Assembly: GCA_049177215.1 (NCBI GenBank)
Contig: CP185379.1
Span: forward strand, 248,001 to 312,000
DNA length: 64,000 nt
Direction: 5' to 3'
DNA from: Pollutiaquabacter aromativorans
GTDB lineage: Bacteria > Bacteroidota > Bacteroidia > AKYH767-A > 2013-40CM-41-45
Made by a program: the position numbers and the translations under genes. How positions within the stretch are numbered: the stretch's first letter is position 1; every line of letters begins with the position of its first letter. Positions 53,639 to 64,000 of this stretch are shown here, piece after piece. Under the pieces are notes generated by a model, which was given only the letters and a program-made list of their open reading frames with translations, searched no databases and was not told the origin of the DNA.

Positions 53639-53677
53639 CAGCCTGAAATTCAGCAAACTAAGTCACTTCAAAACCAT

Positions 53678-55001
<1,324 letters not shown>

Positions 55002-55023
55002 GAATCGCTGCGCCCCGTTTTTG

Positions 55024-55061
55024 AGACACCCGTTCCTGCATTGGAGCGGGTGTCTTTTTTT
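55024..55061 (+). terminator. terminator after ahcY
   Basis: Stem AGACACCCG / CGGGTGTCT with a 14-base loop, running into seven T, 22 bases after the stop codon. Confidence 0.9.
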
Positions 55062-55262
55062 AGGGACGAGGGACGAGGGGCGAGGGACGAGAAGAAGGTT
55101 CGAGTTGCGAGGCGCGAGGAGGAGAAAAAGGGACGAGGAAAAAGGTTCGAGTTGCGAGTTGCGAGGAGGAGATGAAAGGGACGAGGGACGAGGAAAAAGA
55201 TTCGAGTTGCGAGGAGGAGAAAAAGGGACGAGTTGCGAGGAGCGAGATGCGAGGAGATGCAT
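55062..55262. repeat. GACGAGG / GTTGCGAG heptamer array
   Basis: About 200 bases of ggacgag, gttcgag, ttgcgag, gcgcgag and gaggaga units with a 7-nt step. It starts directly behind the ahcY terminator and leads into the 155-base tandem repeats. Confidence 0.75.
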
Positions 55263-56640
55263 GGAATAATCACCAGAGGCATTGTTACCACCAGTTCGTA
55301 TCCATTTACCGCAATTGGTTCCTCACGGCAGGACCCCGTAGGGGTCCAATTATCCTAGCCGGTAGCGATGATTTTGGTGAAATGGGGGGGCGTAAATCAG
55401 GGAGAATGGGTGATCGTAGCGGGGGGGGGGGATGCGAGATGCATGCAATAATCACCAAAGGCATTGTTGCCACCAGTTCGTATCCATTTACCGCGATTGG
55501 TTCCTCACGGCAAGACCCCGTAGGGGTCCCATTATCCTAGCCCCGTGTCATCATTTTAGTTCGCGGGGGAGGTGAATTTTATTCCAGCAGCTAGTCATGA
55601 GCCATCATTCGTTGTAGAACAATCCATTCGATTCAGGTCACACCGCTCGTCGTATACCACCGGCCCGGACCCCGTAGGGGTCCCATAATCCTAGCCCCGT
55701 GTCATCATTTTAGTTTGTGGGGGGGGGGAATTTTATTCCAGCAGCTAGTCATGAGCCAACGTTCGTTGTAGAATAATCCATTCGAGCAAGGTCACACCGT
55801 TCGTTGCAAACCATCGGCCCGGACCCCTTTAGGGGTCCCATTATCCTAGCCCCGTGTCATCATTTTAGTTTGTGGGGGGAGGTGAATTTTATTCCAGCAG
55901 CTAGTCATGAGCCAACGTTCGTTGTAGAATAATCCATTCGAGCAAGGTCACACCGTTCGTTGCAAACCATCGGCCCGGACCCCTTTAGGGGTCCCATAAT
56001 CCTAGCCCCGTGTCATCATTTTAGTTTGTGGGGGGAGGTGAATTTTATTCCAGCAGCTAGTCATGAGCCAACGTTCGTTGTAGAATAATCCATTCGAGCA
56101 AGGTCACACCGTTCGTTGCAAACCATCGGCCCGGCCCCCTTTAGGGGTCCCATTATCCTGGCACCGTGTCATCATTTTAGTTTGTGGGGGGAGGTGAATT
56201 TTATTCTAGCAGCTAGTCATGAGCCATCATTCGTTGTAGAACATTCAATTCGATTCAGGTCACACCGTTCGTCGTATACCACCGGCCCGGACCCCTTTAG
56301 GGGTCCCGGTATCCTAGAGGCGTGTCATCATTTTTTTTTGGGGGGGGAGGTGATTCATATATCCACAGGTTCTCATGAAGCATCGATGGTGATTCAATGT
56401 CCCATGCGTTTTATCTACTGCCGGAAGTTTTGAACCACCGCCCCGGACCCCTTTAGGGGTCCCGGTATCCTAGCGGCGTGTCATCATTTTTTTTGGGGGA
56501 AGGTGATTCATATGTCCACAGGTTGTCATGAAACATCGATGGTGATTCAATGTCCCATGCGTTTAATCTACTGCCGGAAGTTTTGAACCACCGCCCCGGA
56601 CCCCTTTAGGGGTCCCGGTATCCTAGCCAACGGCGTTTTT
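55263..56640. repeat. about nine tandem copies of a ~155-bp unit with a central palindrome
   Basis: Palindromes GGACCCC-GTA-GGGGTCC (first three copies) or GGACCCCTTTAGGGGTCC (the rest; one copy GGCCCCC) begin at about 55331, 55514, 55667, 55821, 55977, 56133, 56289, 56445 and 56598, a spacing of 153-156 bases except the first (183). After each come TATCCTAG or ATCCTAG (TATCCTGG once), GTGTCATCATTTT in copies 2 to 8, and a G-run of 5 to 11 bases. Three sub-types differ in the spacer half. No protein-coding gene is convincing. Confidence 0.9.
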
Positions 56641-56694
56641 TTATTTTTCTTCTGACGAAGCTCGTCGCCCGTAAATAGCCCCGATGGCAGCGAG

Positions 56695-56717
56695 CTCCCG
56701 CGAGCGGACAGCGGGAG
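56695..56717. repeat. short GC-rich hairpin
   Basis: CTCCCGC, 9-base loop, GCGGGAG, between the tandem repeats and the next heptamer array; no T-run. Role unknown. Confidence 0.4.
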
Positions 56718-56754
56718 GAGACGGTTCAACGAAGTGATCAACGTGTCCGCTTCG

Positions 56755-56820
56755 CGGAGGGACGAGGGACGAGATGCGAGGGACGAAGGTTAGGTGCGAG
56801 GTGCGAGCAGCGACGGATGA
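56755..56820. repeat. GGACGAG / GTGCGAG heptamer array
   Basis: Units like those at 55062-55262 resume after the tandem repeats, so the block is framed by the same heptamer family. The stretch from 55062 to 57080 holds no gene. Confidence 0.65.
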
Positions 56821-56899
56821 AAAGAACATACCTGTAGCGAGTCAATTTGAGACATTCACGGGAAATTTTCAAAAGGCCTGCAACGGGAATATTCCGGAT

Positions 56900-56935
56900 A
56901 AAAAAACGGGAGACACTACATGGAGCGTCTCCCGT
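56900..56935 (-). terminator. terminator downstream of the subtilase gene
   Basis: On the minus strand ACGGGAGAC, a 12-base loop, GTCTCCCGT, with seven T after it. It lies 146 bases past the subtilase stop codon, beyond a heptamer array. Confidence 0.8.
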
Positions 56936-56944
56936 GGGTGGAAG

Positions 56945-57075
56945 AGGTGATTGTAATTGGTAATTGGTAATTAGTAATTAGAACTGGAAACTTATCACTA
57001 ATCACAAATTACTAGTTACTAATTACTAGTTACTAATTACTAGTTACTAGTTACTAGTTACTAGTTACCAGTTTT
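56945..57075. repeat. ATTGGTA / ACTAGTT heptamer arrays
   Basis: attggta and attagta units (56958-56985) and, opposed, actagtt / actaatt units (57010-57070); they can pair. The second ends at the stop codon of the subtilase gene. Confidence 0.75.
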
Positions 57076-57080
57076 AACCG

Positions 57081-58631
57081 TCAATACGTCGTGGCGAGCG
57101 TTACCGCCGCCGCTGCATTGATATTGCCGAATCCTTTCGTCGAGTTGCGTGACGGGTAGAATTGCGCGGTGCGGGTCATGATGTCGAGGACTTGGGCGGA
57201 GGTGAGGGTTGGTTTCGCGGACCACACCAGCGCTGCTACGCCGGCCGCGGTCGAGGTAGCCACCGAGCTGCCGCCGATGTAGGCCGGTGTCGTACCGTTG
57301 GGCATCAGCGCAAGCGAGTTGCGGTTGCTGTTGGCTGTGCGTTCCATGGGCACGGTGAAGCGTACCTGGCTGCCGTCGTGGCAGGTGGCGCAGGTGGAAC
57401 CGCTTTCTTTCACGCCGGTGACCGCTACGCAGGCGGAGTAGGCTGCCGGGTAGATCACGCCCCACCAGCTCGTCCAGGAGAACGAAGTGCCGGCCGCCGC
57501 GAAGATGAGTTTGCCTTTTCCGTTGGCATAGTTCACGCCGTCTTTGAGCACACCGCTGCCGAAGGGCGTACCGATCGACATGCTGATGACGCGGATGCCG
57601 GGCATGTCGCCCATGCGGATGAGGGCGTTCTTCGTACCGGAAAGTTCGGCGGAAGCATCGAGCACGACGTCGTCGCAGGAGCGGATGAAGTGGAGACTGG
57701 ATTTGTAAGCGACACCGGTCGTCGCGTTTTGCGCGTTGCGCGGACCTGCGGCGGTGGAGGCCATCGAGGTGCCGTGGGTGCAGCTTGTGTAGGCGCTGTT
57801 GCCGCGGGTGTAATCGACGGTGACGGTACGGCCGACGTTGCTCATGCCGTCGTTGAACTGCGCGCCCATCAGGGCCTGCGAGGAGCTGAGGCCGGCATCG
57901 ATCACACCGATCTGGATGCCTTGTCCTTCGGCGGTGTTCCAGGCGGTGGGGATGTTCATGTTGTTGTAATTCCAGGGGAGACGACAACCGGGCGTGATCG
58001 TGGTCCAGTCGGCGCTGTTGAGCGGCTCGGTGGAGCTGCTGCAGCCGGAGGAGGACATGGAGCGCATCGTCATGTTCTGCGGCCAGTAGCCGTACGGTTC
58101 GAGGTAGCGGACGTTCTCGATGTTCCGCAGCAGGGTGAGCGCGGTTTTGTCGGTGACGCGCAGGATCATCAAGGGCAGAACCGGATCATCCTCGGCGACG
58201 ATCTCGTCGCGGGTGTAGGTCTTCGTGCCGGTGCTGTTGAGTTGCTGCAGCACGCGTTCGATGAGCGCGTCGTGCACCGCTTTCCATTCGGCGGAGTGGA
58301 TGTTGATCTTGTGGATGATCGGGTCCACGTCGTTTACCGAGAGCGGTTTGTAACCCACGGCCACTTCGCCGGTCACCTGGGCGGCGCTCCAGAGGGTGCG
58401 GAGGTCGGCCCATTCCCAGTTGAAATCGTTCTGCCGGTTGAGGATCTCCACGACCTTGTCGTCGGTCTGGGCGCGGGTGTAGGCTGCTTCGGTCGGGGCC
58501 TGTTGCGGGTGCTGTTTCATCCGCAGGACGGGACCGTCGGTGGAGGTTCCCGGCTGCGTTTCTTCCTGGCGGGAGCAGGAGGCCAGCAATGCGCCGGCCA
58601 GCAGGAGTACGAGGTAGGTGATCTTTTTCAT
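57081..58631 (-). CDS. S8 (subtilisin-like) peptidase, lipoprotein
   Basis: 516 residues. Lipobox LLASC with Cys at residue 19, then an N-terminal region of about 200 residues that may act as a prodomain. Catalytic triad by motif: Asp245 (GVIDAGLS), His286 (THGTSMAST), Ser456 (GGSSVATS). The region where the oxyanion-hole Asn normally sits reads AAAGTSFSW (Thr382), which is unusual. Many Cys residues (CTH, CATCHDG) suggest disulfides. ATG at 58631 begins the signal peptide; the longer frame was rejected. It probably sits at the outer membrane. Confidence 0.88.
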   Translation of the reverse strand: MKKITYLVLLLAGALLASCSRQEETQPGTSTDGPVLRMKQHPQQAPTEAAYTRAQTDDKVVEILNRQNDFNWEWADLRTLWSAAQVTGEVAVGYKPLSVNDVDPIIHKINIHSAEWKAVHDALIERVLQQLNSTGTKTYTRDEIVAEDDPVLPLMILRVTDKTALTLLRNIENVRYLEPYGYWPQNMTMRSMSSSGCSSSTEPLNSADWTTITPGCRLPWNYNNMNIPTAWNTAEGQGIQIGVIDAGLSSSQALMGAQFNDGMSNVGRTVTVDYTRGNSAYTSCTHGTSMASTAAGPRNAQNATTGVAYKSSLHFIRSCDDVVLDASAELSGTKNALIRMGDMPGIRVISMSIGTPFGSGVLKDGVNYANGKGKLIFAAAGTSFSWTSWWGVIYPAAYSACVAVTGVKESGSTCATCHDGSQVRFTVPMERTANSNRNSLALMPNGTTPAYIGGSSVATSTAAGVAALVWSAKPTLTSAQVLDIMTRTAQFYPSRNSTKGFGNINAAAAVTLATTY

Positions 58632-58729
58632 GTCCTGAAGTTGGGTTGTGTGGGTAACAAGGATAGTGATTTTTTCGGAACCCTGAATTGGGGGAGGCAT
58701 GTGCAGGGGCAGCGTACGTCGAATCTTTA

Positions 58730-58788
58730 GCACACGGATGACACGGATATTTCCGCGAGCATCCGTGATATCCGTGTACTCCGTGTGC
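58730..58788. repeat. palindrome of ACACGGAT modules, copy 1
   Basis: Begins GCACACGGA and ends CCGTGTGC; inside are further ACACGGATAT and ATATCCGTGT modules in opposed order. It lies between the subtilase and the type IX-secreted protein. A related palindrome is at 60622-60703. Confidence 0.7.
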
Positions 58789-58818
58789 CAAAAACCACGA
58801 AGCACACAGGCAACAGCC

Positions 58819-60354
58819 TCACTCCACCACCACCCGTCCACTCACCCGTTCCTTCTCCGTTTCCAGGACCACGATGTACACCCCGGCGGCCGTGCCGCTG
58901 AGGTCCCATTGGCGGGTGTAGTAGGGCGGCTGGATGCTGATCTCCTCGCGGCGGAGGAGTTGGCCGGTGACCGAGTAGAGCGAGAGACTGCCCTGTTTGC
59001 CCTTGAGCTGCTGCCCGTTCACAAACAACTGCCGCCAGCCGGTATGGAAGAACAGCTTCAACTGCGCAGGCTCAAACACGGGCACCTGACTCACGCTCGT
59101 GATCAGCGTATCGCACACACTCCCCGCCAGCGGCCCCAGCTCGTAGTTGGGGTTGTTGGGCAGGCCGTGGTACGAGCGGTGACCACCCAGATAAAAATTA
59201 TACGGCCGGAAATCACACAACGCCCCCAACTCGTTGGGCTGGTGGATCACGCTCAGGTTCATAATCTCGGGGTAGTAGGTGGTGTCGCAGTAGAGGTAGA
59301 AGAAATCGCAATCATTCAAGTCTGTAAAATGAGACAGGTAAATCTGACTATCTGGTCCCAGCTTTACAAATCCACAAATGAAGGGGTCAAGAAAAGTTTG
59401 AATGGTGTCCAATGTTGATCGAATATCAAGCGCTGTTAAATCAAACTGTAGGAGACATGAAAGGGTATCATTATTGCCGTATGGAATTGAGGTTGTATAT
59501 AACCTGTTGTTATCCGGAGAAAACTCACTTGACCAGGTTAAGTACTCAAGTGTAGGCTCAGTTCTCAATAGAATCTGACGATAGTTAGAAAGCAGACCTG
59601 TACATCGGTTAAAATCATATAAGTCGATGGTATGATTGGAACCGGTCGCAACCAGTAATTCGCCATTCTGACTAAACTTCAGTCTTAAAAAACCTTCAAT
59701 CAACAAGTCACCAATATTCTGGACTGGTTGTGGAAAAACACCATCGGAAGTAACGAGATAGATGAAATACTCATTATGGCCAATTGTTGCTTCCCATCTG
59801 GTGTGCACCACCCACCAGTCCCGCCCATTCCCATGTTTAACCGCTGCAAGTCCATCGTTAACAGGAAAATTCTGAAGTTGCACATTCTTCTGAATCACTT
59901 TTCCCAAGCCGCCGTTGTAGCTCAAGTCGATTAGGTTCCAATAGAAACCCTGCTCTGCGCTGGGTATAATCTCACACGTGAATAGGTAAAATTGATTAGA
60001 ATTACCAGGATTGGGGACGATGACCATTTCCTGATAAAATGTTGTTCCCACAATAGTATCGCCGTTCTCCATCATCTGATGAGAACTATTCACTACATAG
60101 CCTTGCTTAATAGTGGCCCCCGAAAGCCAATAAGGAACATAAGGAGCACCCGCGTAAAACAACAGGTTTCCGCTACTATCACAAATGCTTGCGCAATTAC
60201 CCCGAGCACGCAACACGGATTCTCCAGGAACAGGATTGGAGATGTTTCTAAAGTCAATGGCCGCACTGTCGCCAAACGTCCAGTAGCGGTCGGTGAACTG
60301 AGCCCCGGCCTGAAGGGAACACACCACGAGCAAGAATAAAAGGCGGAGCGGCAT
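58819..60354 (-). CDS. secreted protein with type IX sorting domain
   Basis: 511 residues with a signal peptide (SLQAGAQ). The N-terminus (TDRYWTFGDSAAIDF) and repeated beta segments (LAAVKHGNGRDWWVVH, LKFSQNGELLVATG, SSEFSPDNNRLYTTS, LGPDSQIYLSH) match the large Bacteroidota group of surface proteins with a WxFG start and propeller-like repeats. The C-terminal domain (LSLYSVTGQLLRREEI ... TAAGVYIVVLETEKERVSGRVVVE) is a type A sorting signal. The region coding for the first ~340 residues is clearly more AT-rich than the last ~170. Confidence 0.87.
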   Translation of the reverse strand: MPLRLLFLLVVCSLQAGAQFTDRYWTFGDSAAIDFRNISNPVPGESVLRARGNCASICDSSGNLLFYAGAPYVPYWLSGATIKQGYVVNSSHQMMENGDTIVGTTFYQEMVIVPNPGNSNQFYLFTCEIIPSAEQGFYWNLIDLSYNGGLGKVIQKNVQLQNFPVNDGLAAVKHGNGRDWWVVHTRWEATIGHNEYFIYLVTSDGVFPQPVQNIGDLLIEGFLRLKFSQNGELLVATGSNHTIDLYDFNRCTGLLSNYRQILLRTEPTLEYLTWSSEFSPDNNRLYTTSIPYGNNDTLSCLLQFDLTALDIRSTLDTIQTFLDPFICGFVKLGPDSQIYLSHFTDLNDCDFFYLYCDTTYYPEIMNLSVIHQPNELGALCDFRPYNFYLGGHRSYHGLPNNPNYELGPLAGSVCDTLITSVSQVPVFEPAQLKLFFHTGWRQLFVNGQQLKGKQGSLSLYSVTGQLLRREEISIQPPYYTRQWDLSGTAAGVYIVVLETEKERVSGRVVVE

Positions 60355-60496
60355 GCGGGAAAGCTTGATAGCGGTATGTCAAGATACGAAATCCCGGAAC
60401 TTTCGGCGAATCGCGGAATCTGATGAGGGTCAAACAGGGATAGCACGCGGATCCCGCGGAGATGTTTGATTCACCTGCCTGCTTCGTAGTTTTTAG

Positions 60497-60703
60497 TTAC
60501 ACGGAGTCACGCAGAGGGCACGCAGAGTCGCGCAGAGTTCGATCTCTGTGGGACGCTGTGTGTCCTCTGGTATACGCTGTGCTACTAATCCTATGCCTGC
60601 CGAAAGTGGTCACAAATTGATGGCACGCGGATACCGCGGATGTTGCGGATTTGCGCGGATATATTCCCGTGAGCATCCGTCTTATCCGTGTAGTCCGTGT
60701 GCC
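60497..60703. repeat. ACGCAGAG and ACGCGGAT module arrays, palindromic
   Basis: 60497-60580: tacacggag, tcacgcagag, gcacgcagag modules followed by opposed ctctgtg modules. 60622-60703: begins GGCACGCGG and ends CCGTGTGCC, with several GCGGAT modules in one half and ATCCGT modules in the other. These fill much of the 427-base gap before atpC; a simpler copy (tagcacgcggatcccgcgg) lies at 60442. No gene seen. Confidence 0.65.
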
Positions 60704-60731
60704 TCCGATTCGAAGCCCGGAATATGAAAAC

Positions 60732-60760
60732 AAAAAAGCCCTCCCAAACGGGAAGGCTTT
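60732..60760 (-). terminator. terminator after atpC
   Basis: Stem AAAGCC-CTCCC / GGGAA-GGCTTT with one mismatch, loop GTTT on the minus strand, followed by six T. It lies 21 bases after the atpC stop. Confidence 0.85.
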
Positions 60761-60781
60761 CTGAAGATTTGAAGCAGCGGA

Positions 60782-61021
60782 TCAGACCGACTCGGCGAGG
60801 ATCACCACTTTGTTGTTGAGGTTTTCTACGACGCCGCCTTTTACCGAAAAGACTTTTTCGCCTTCCTTGTCTTTCACCTTCACCTTGCCGTTGAGCAGGG
60901 AGGAGATGATCGGGGCGTGGTTCTTCAGGACCTGGAAGCTGCCGTTGGTGCCGGGTACGGCAACCGAGCTCACTTCGCCGGCGTAGACCTTTTTATCGGG
61001 GGTGATGATTTCGAGAAACAT
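60782..61021 (-). CDS. atpC: F1F0 ATP synthase subunit epsilon
   Basis: Central-stalk subunit that couples rotation to catalysis. 79 residues: MFLEIITPDKKVYAGEVSSVAVPG ... FQVLKNHAPIISSLLNGKVKV, the N-terminal beta-sandwich only. The C-terminal inhibitory helices are absent, as often in Bacteroidota. It is 106 bases from atpD, the gap being filled with heptamers. Confidence 0.95.
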   Translation of the reverse strand: MFLEIITPDKKVYAGEVSSVAVPGTNGSFQVLKNHAPIISSLLNGKVKVKDKEGEKVFSVKGGVVENLNNKVVILAESV

Positions 61022-61025
61022 GTCT

Positions 61026-61127
61026 GTTAGTTGAAGGTTGAAGGTTGAAAGTTGAAGGTTGAAAGTTTAAGTAGCTCCGGATGGTAACCAAACTTTCAAC
61101 GTTCAACTTTCCAACGTTCAACGATAA
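61026..61127. repeat. inverted pair of GTTGAAG / TTCAAC arrays between atpD and atpC
   Basis: gttgaag/gttgaaa units (61030-61066) oppose caaacttt, caacgtt and caacttt units (61089-61123). In the atpD-atpC transcript they could form a long hairpin that separates the two coding regions. Confidence 0.75.
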
Positions 61128-62630
<1,503 letters not shown>

Positions 62631-62667
62631 GGTTATGGAGATGCGTTTGGTTTGCGTTTTGAAGGCG

Positions 62668-62675
62668 CAAAAGTA
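62668..62675 (-). promoter_or_regulatory. atpD promoter -7 box
   Basis: TACTTTTG on the minus strand, 37 bases before the ATG. The remaining gap up to the murF promoter holds nothing else recognisable. Confidence 0.65.
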
Positions 62676-62887
62676 GCGTTTTTCGGGCGAATCCGGTAGC
62701 CTGTTGGTAATTTGTTTCTATACTCCTCAACGCCTCCTGGAGTATTGAAATTCAGTATTTTACAGTTGTTTTACGAATCCTTTCCAGGGCTTGAATTTGA
62801 ACCCGGGAGCTTTCGTGTTTCAGGCTTCTCTACAGCGGGTCGTGGATGAAATACCGATTCCTGCACGATTTGGGGTTACAAGCCCGT

Positions 62888-62895
62888 TATTTTTG
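62888..62895 (+). promoter_or_regulatory. murF promoter -7 box
   Basis: TATTTTTG, a perfect box, 5 bases before the ATG; a TTTG lies 15 bases upstream of it. Suggests a leaderless mRNA. Confidence 0.6.
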
Positions 62896-62900
62896 GCAAA

Positions 62901-64000
62901 ATGTCGATCCCGCTCGAAGCACTCTACAAGTACTACCGGCAACATCCTGTTGTCTGCACGGATACCCGGACGATTGTGCCTGGTTGCCTTTTTTTCGCCC
63001 TCAAGGGACCGAACTTCAACGGGAACGCTTTCGCTGCAAAAGCGCTTGCTTCCGGCGCCGCGTTTGCGGTGGTCGACGAGCCCGGCGCGGTCACGGACCC
63101 GCGTTGTCTGTTGGTGGAGGATGTGTTGACCAGCCTGCAATTGCTGGCGCAGCACCATCGCCGGCAGCTGCGTATTCCGTTCCTGGCCATTACCGGTTCC
63201 AACGGGAAGACGACGACGAAGGAACTGGTGCGCGCGGTACTCGCGAAGAAGTTCAAGACACTCGCGACGAAAGGAAATCTGAACAATCACATCGGCGTGC
63301 CGCTGACCATCTTGTCCATCACGGATGAAATCGAATTCGCGGTCATCGAAATGGGCGCCAATCATCAGCAGGAGATCGCGTCGTATTGCAAGATCGTGGA
63401 GCCCGAATACGGCCTCATTACCAATGTCGGTAAAGCGCATCTTGAAGGCTTCGGCGGATTCGAAGGCGTGAAGAAAGGCAAAGGCGAGTTGTACGAATGG
63501 ATCGGCGCGCACGGCAAGCTCGTTTTCCTGAACAACGACAATCCACACCTGACGGAAATGGTCGCCGTACGCGGCGCCGAGCACCGGCAGCGTTACGGCA
63601 CTACGGCCGATTGCGACTGCCGGGGTGAGTTGTTGGGCGAATTGCCGGGGCTCCACTTGCGCTGGACGTATGGTACGGTGGCAGGTGAGATCAAAGCGAA
63701 GATCGTCGGTCGATACAATTTCGAGAACGTACTGGCCGCGATCTGCATCGGGAATTACTTCGGCGTTTCGGCGGAACAGATCGGGGCGGCTATCGAGGCT
63801 TACGAACCGGACAACAGCCGGTCGCAGTTGGTCCACCGCGGCAGCAACACCATCGTGCTCGACGCCTACAACGCGAACCCCACGAGCATGGAAGCCGCGC
63901 TCCGGAATTTCGAAGCGATTGAGTCAGATCGGAAAGTCGTCTGCCTCGGCGAAATGGCGGAATTGGGCGAGGCTTCCGAGGAAGAACACATGCGGCTGGC
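62901..64000 (+). CDS. murF: UDP-N-acetylmuramoyl-tripeptide--D-alanyl-D-alanine ligase, 3' end outside window
   Basis: Adds D-Ala-D-Ala to the peptidoglycan precursor. The window holds 366 codons and the frame is open to its end. Seen: TDTRTIVPGCLFFALKGPNFNGN (MurF N-terminal domain), ATP loop TGSNGKTTTKELV, KGNLNNHIGVPLTIL, EMGANHQQEIA, TNVGKAHLEGFGG (catalytic Lys/His region) and LDAYNANPTSMEAAL. ATG at 62901 follows the promoter box. A MurE-like ligase is excluded by the NHIG and EMG motifs. Confidence 0.95.
   Translation, partial: MSIPLEALYKYYRQHPVVCTDTRTIVPGCLFFALKGPNFNGNAFAAKALASGAAFAVVDEPGAVTDPRCLLVEDVLTSLQLLAQHHRRQLRIPFLAITGSNGKTTTKELVRAVLAKKFKTLATKGNLNNHIGVPLTILSITDEIEFAVIEMGANHQQEIASYCKIVEPEYGLITNVGKAHLEGFGGFEGVKKGKGELYEWIGAHGKLVFLNNDNPHLTEMVAVRGAEHRQRYGTTADCDCRGELLGELPGLHLRWTYGTVAGEIKAKIVGRYNFENVLAAICIGNYFGVSAEQIGAAIEAYEPDNSRSQLVHRGSNTIVLDAYNANPTSMEAALRNFEAIESDRKVVCLGEMAELGEASEEEHMRL

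Noticed and set aside
56116..56433. 105-codon open frame in the tandem repeats (one unit is 52 codons)
   Set aside because: Copies differ by lengths that are not multiples of three, stops occur in the sister copies, and there is no start context; probably chance.
55263..56640. CRISPR array
   Set aside because: Units are about 155 bases and the spacer-like parts are themselves repeated; no cas genes.
57162..58730. 522-codon open frame on the plus strand across the subtilase gene
   Set aside because: The minus strand encodes a complete S8 peptidase with lipobox and triad; the antisense product is His/Gly/Val-rich without known motifs.
62820..63836. 338-codon minus-strand frame over murF
   Set aside because: The plus strand carries all MurF motifs.

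Overview
The window looks like chromosomal DNA of a free-living, non-photosynthetic member of the Bacteroidota with moderately high GC (about 55 % by eye). The signs are: -7 promoter boxes of the TAnnTTTG type instead of TATAAT, almost no Shine-Dalgarno sequences, a GldA-type ABC ATPase, proteins with type IX secretion C-terminal domains, a SusC-like TonB-dependent receptor, a TonB/ExbB/ExbD cluster, a group II geranylgeranylglyceryl phosphate synthase, DUF3822/RsmD/CoaD neighbours, and an atpD-atpC pair apart from the other atp genes. No rRNA, prophage, transposase or CRISPR array was seen.

Layout. 1-14.7 kb: a dicarboxylate transporter (cut by the window edge), a peptide transporter, metK, gldA with a repeat protein, rsgA-dtd, a MazG-like protein, two envelope proteins, the TonB energy-transduction cluster and folC. 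14.7-16.9 kb: an AT-rich three-gene cassette of unknown function beside a tRNA-Val. 17-31 kb: MFS transporter, YCII and CpeT-like proteins, secreted proteins, a LysM glucosaminidase, a D-cysteine desulfhydrase-like enzyme, DUF5522-hutU, psd, gdhA and the lutC/DUF2007/cdsA/membrane-protein operon. 31.7-46.3 kb: ftsH-rsfS, birA, pyrE, a NUDIX protein, coaD-rsmD-DUF3822, a second tRNA-Val, a pirin, GH3-LysE, icd, and ribF with a leucine-rich-repeat protein. 46.4-50.8 kb: a TPP-riboswitch-controlled TonB receptor near a PnuC-type transporter and a NadR-like kinase. 50.9-55 kb: an AraC regulator, GGGP synthase, a phosphopantetheinyl transferase and ahcY. 55-57 kb: about 2 kb of layered repeats with no gene. 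57-64 kb: a lipoprotein subtilase, a type IX-secreted protein, atpD-atpC and the start of murF.

Three themes stand out. First, nearly every larger intergenic gap contains short arrays whose unit is 7 nt long, although the unit sequence differs from array to array. Many abut stop codons and several are arranged as inverted pairs that could form long hairpins. Second, about nine copies of a ~155-bp unit, each built around an 18-bp GGACCCC/GGGGTCC palindrome, lie in tandem at 55.3-56.6 kb. Third, the 14.85-16.67 kb cassette has three overlapping genes of foreign composition and no recognised function. Four housekeeping genes (folC, hutU, ftsH, ahcY) are each broken by a single extra G/C. Consensus errors are the simplest explanation, so they are annotated as one gene each. 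metK and ahcY, the two ends of the SAM cycle, share almost the same promoter and first leader bases.
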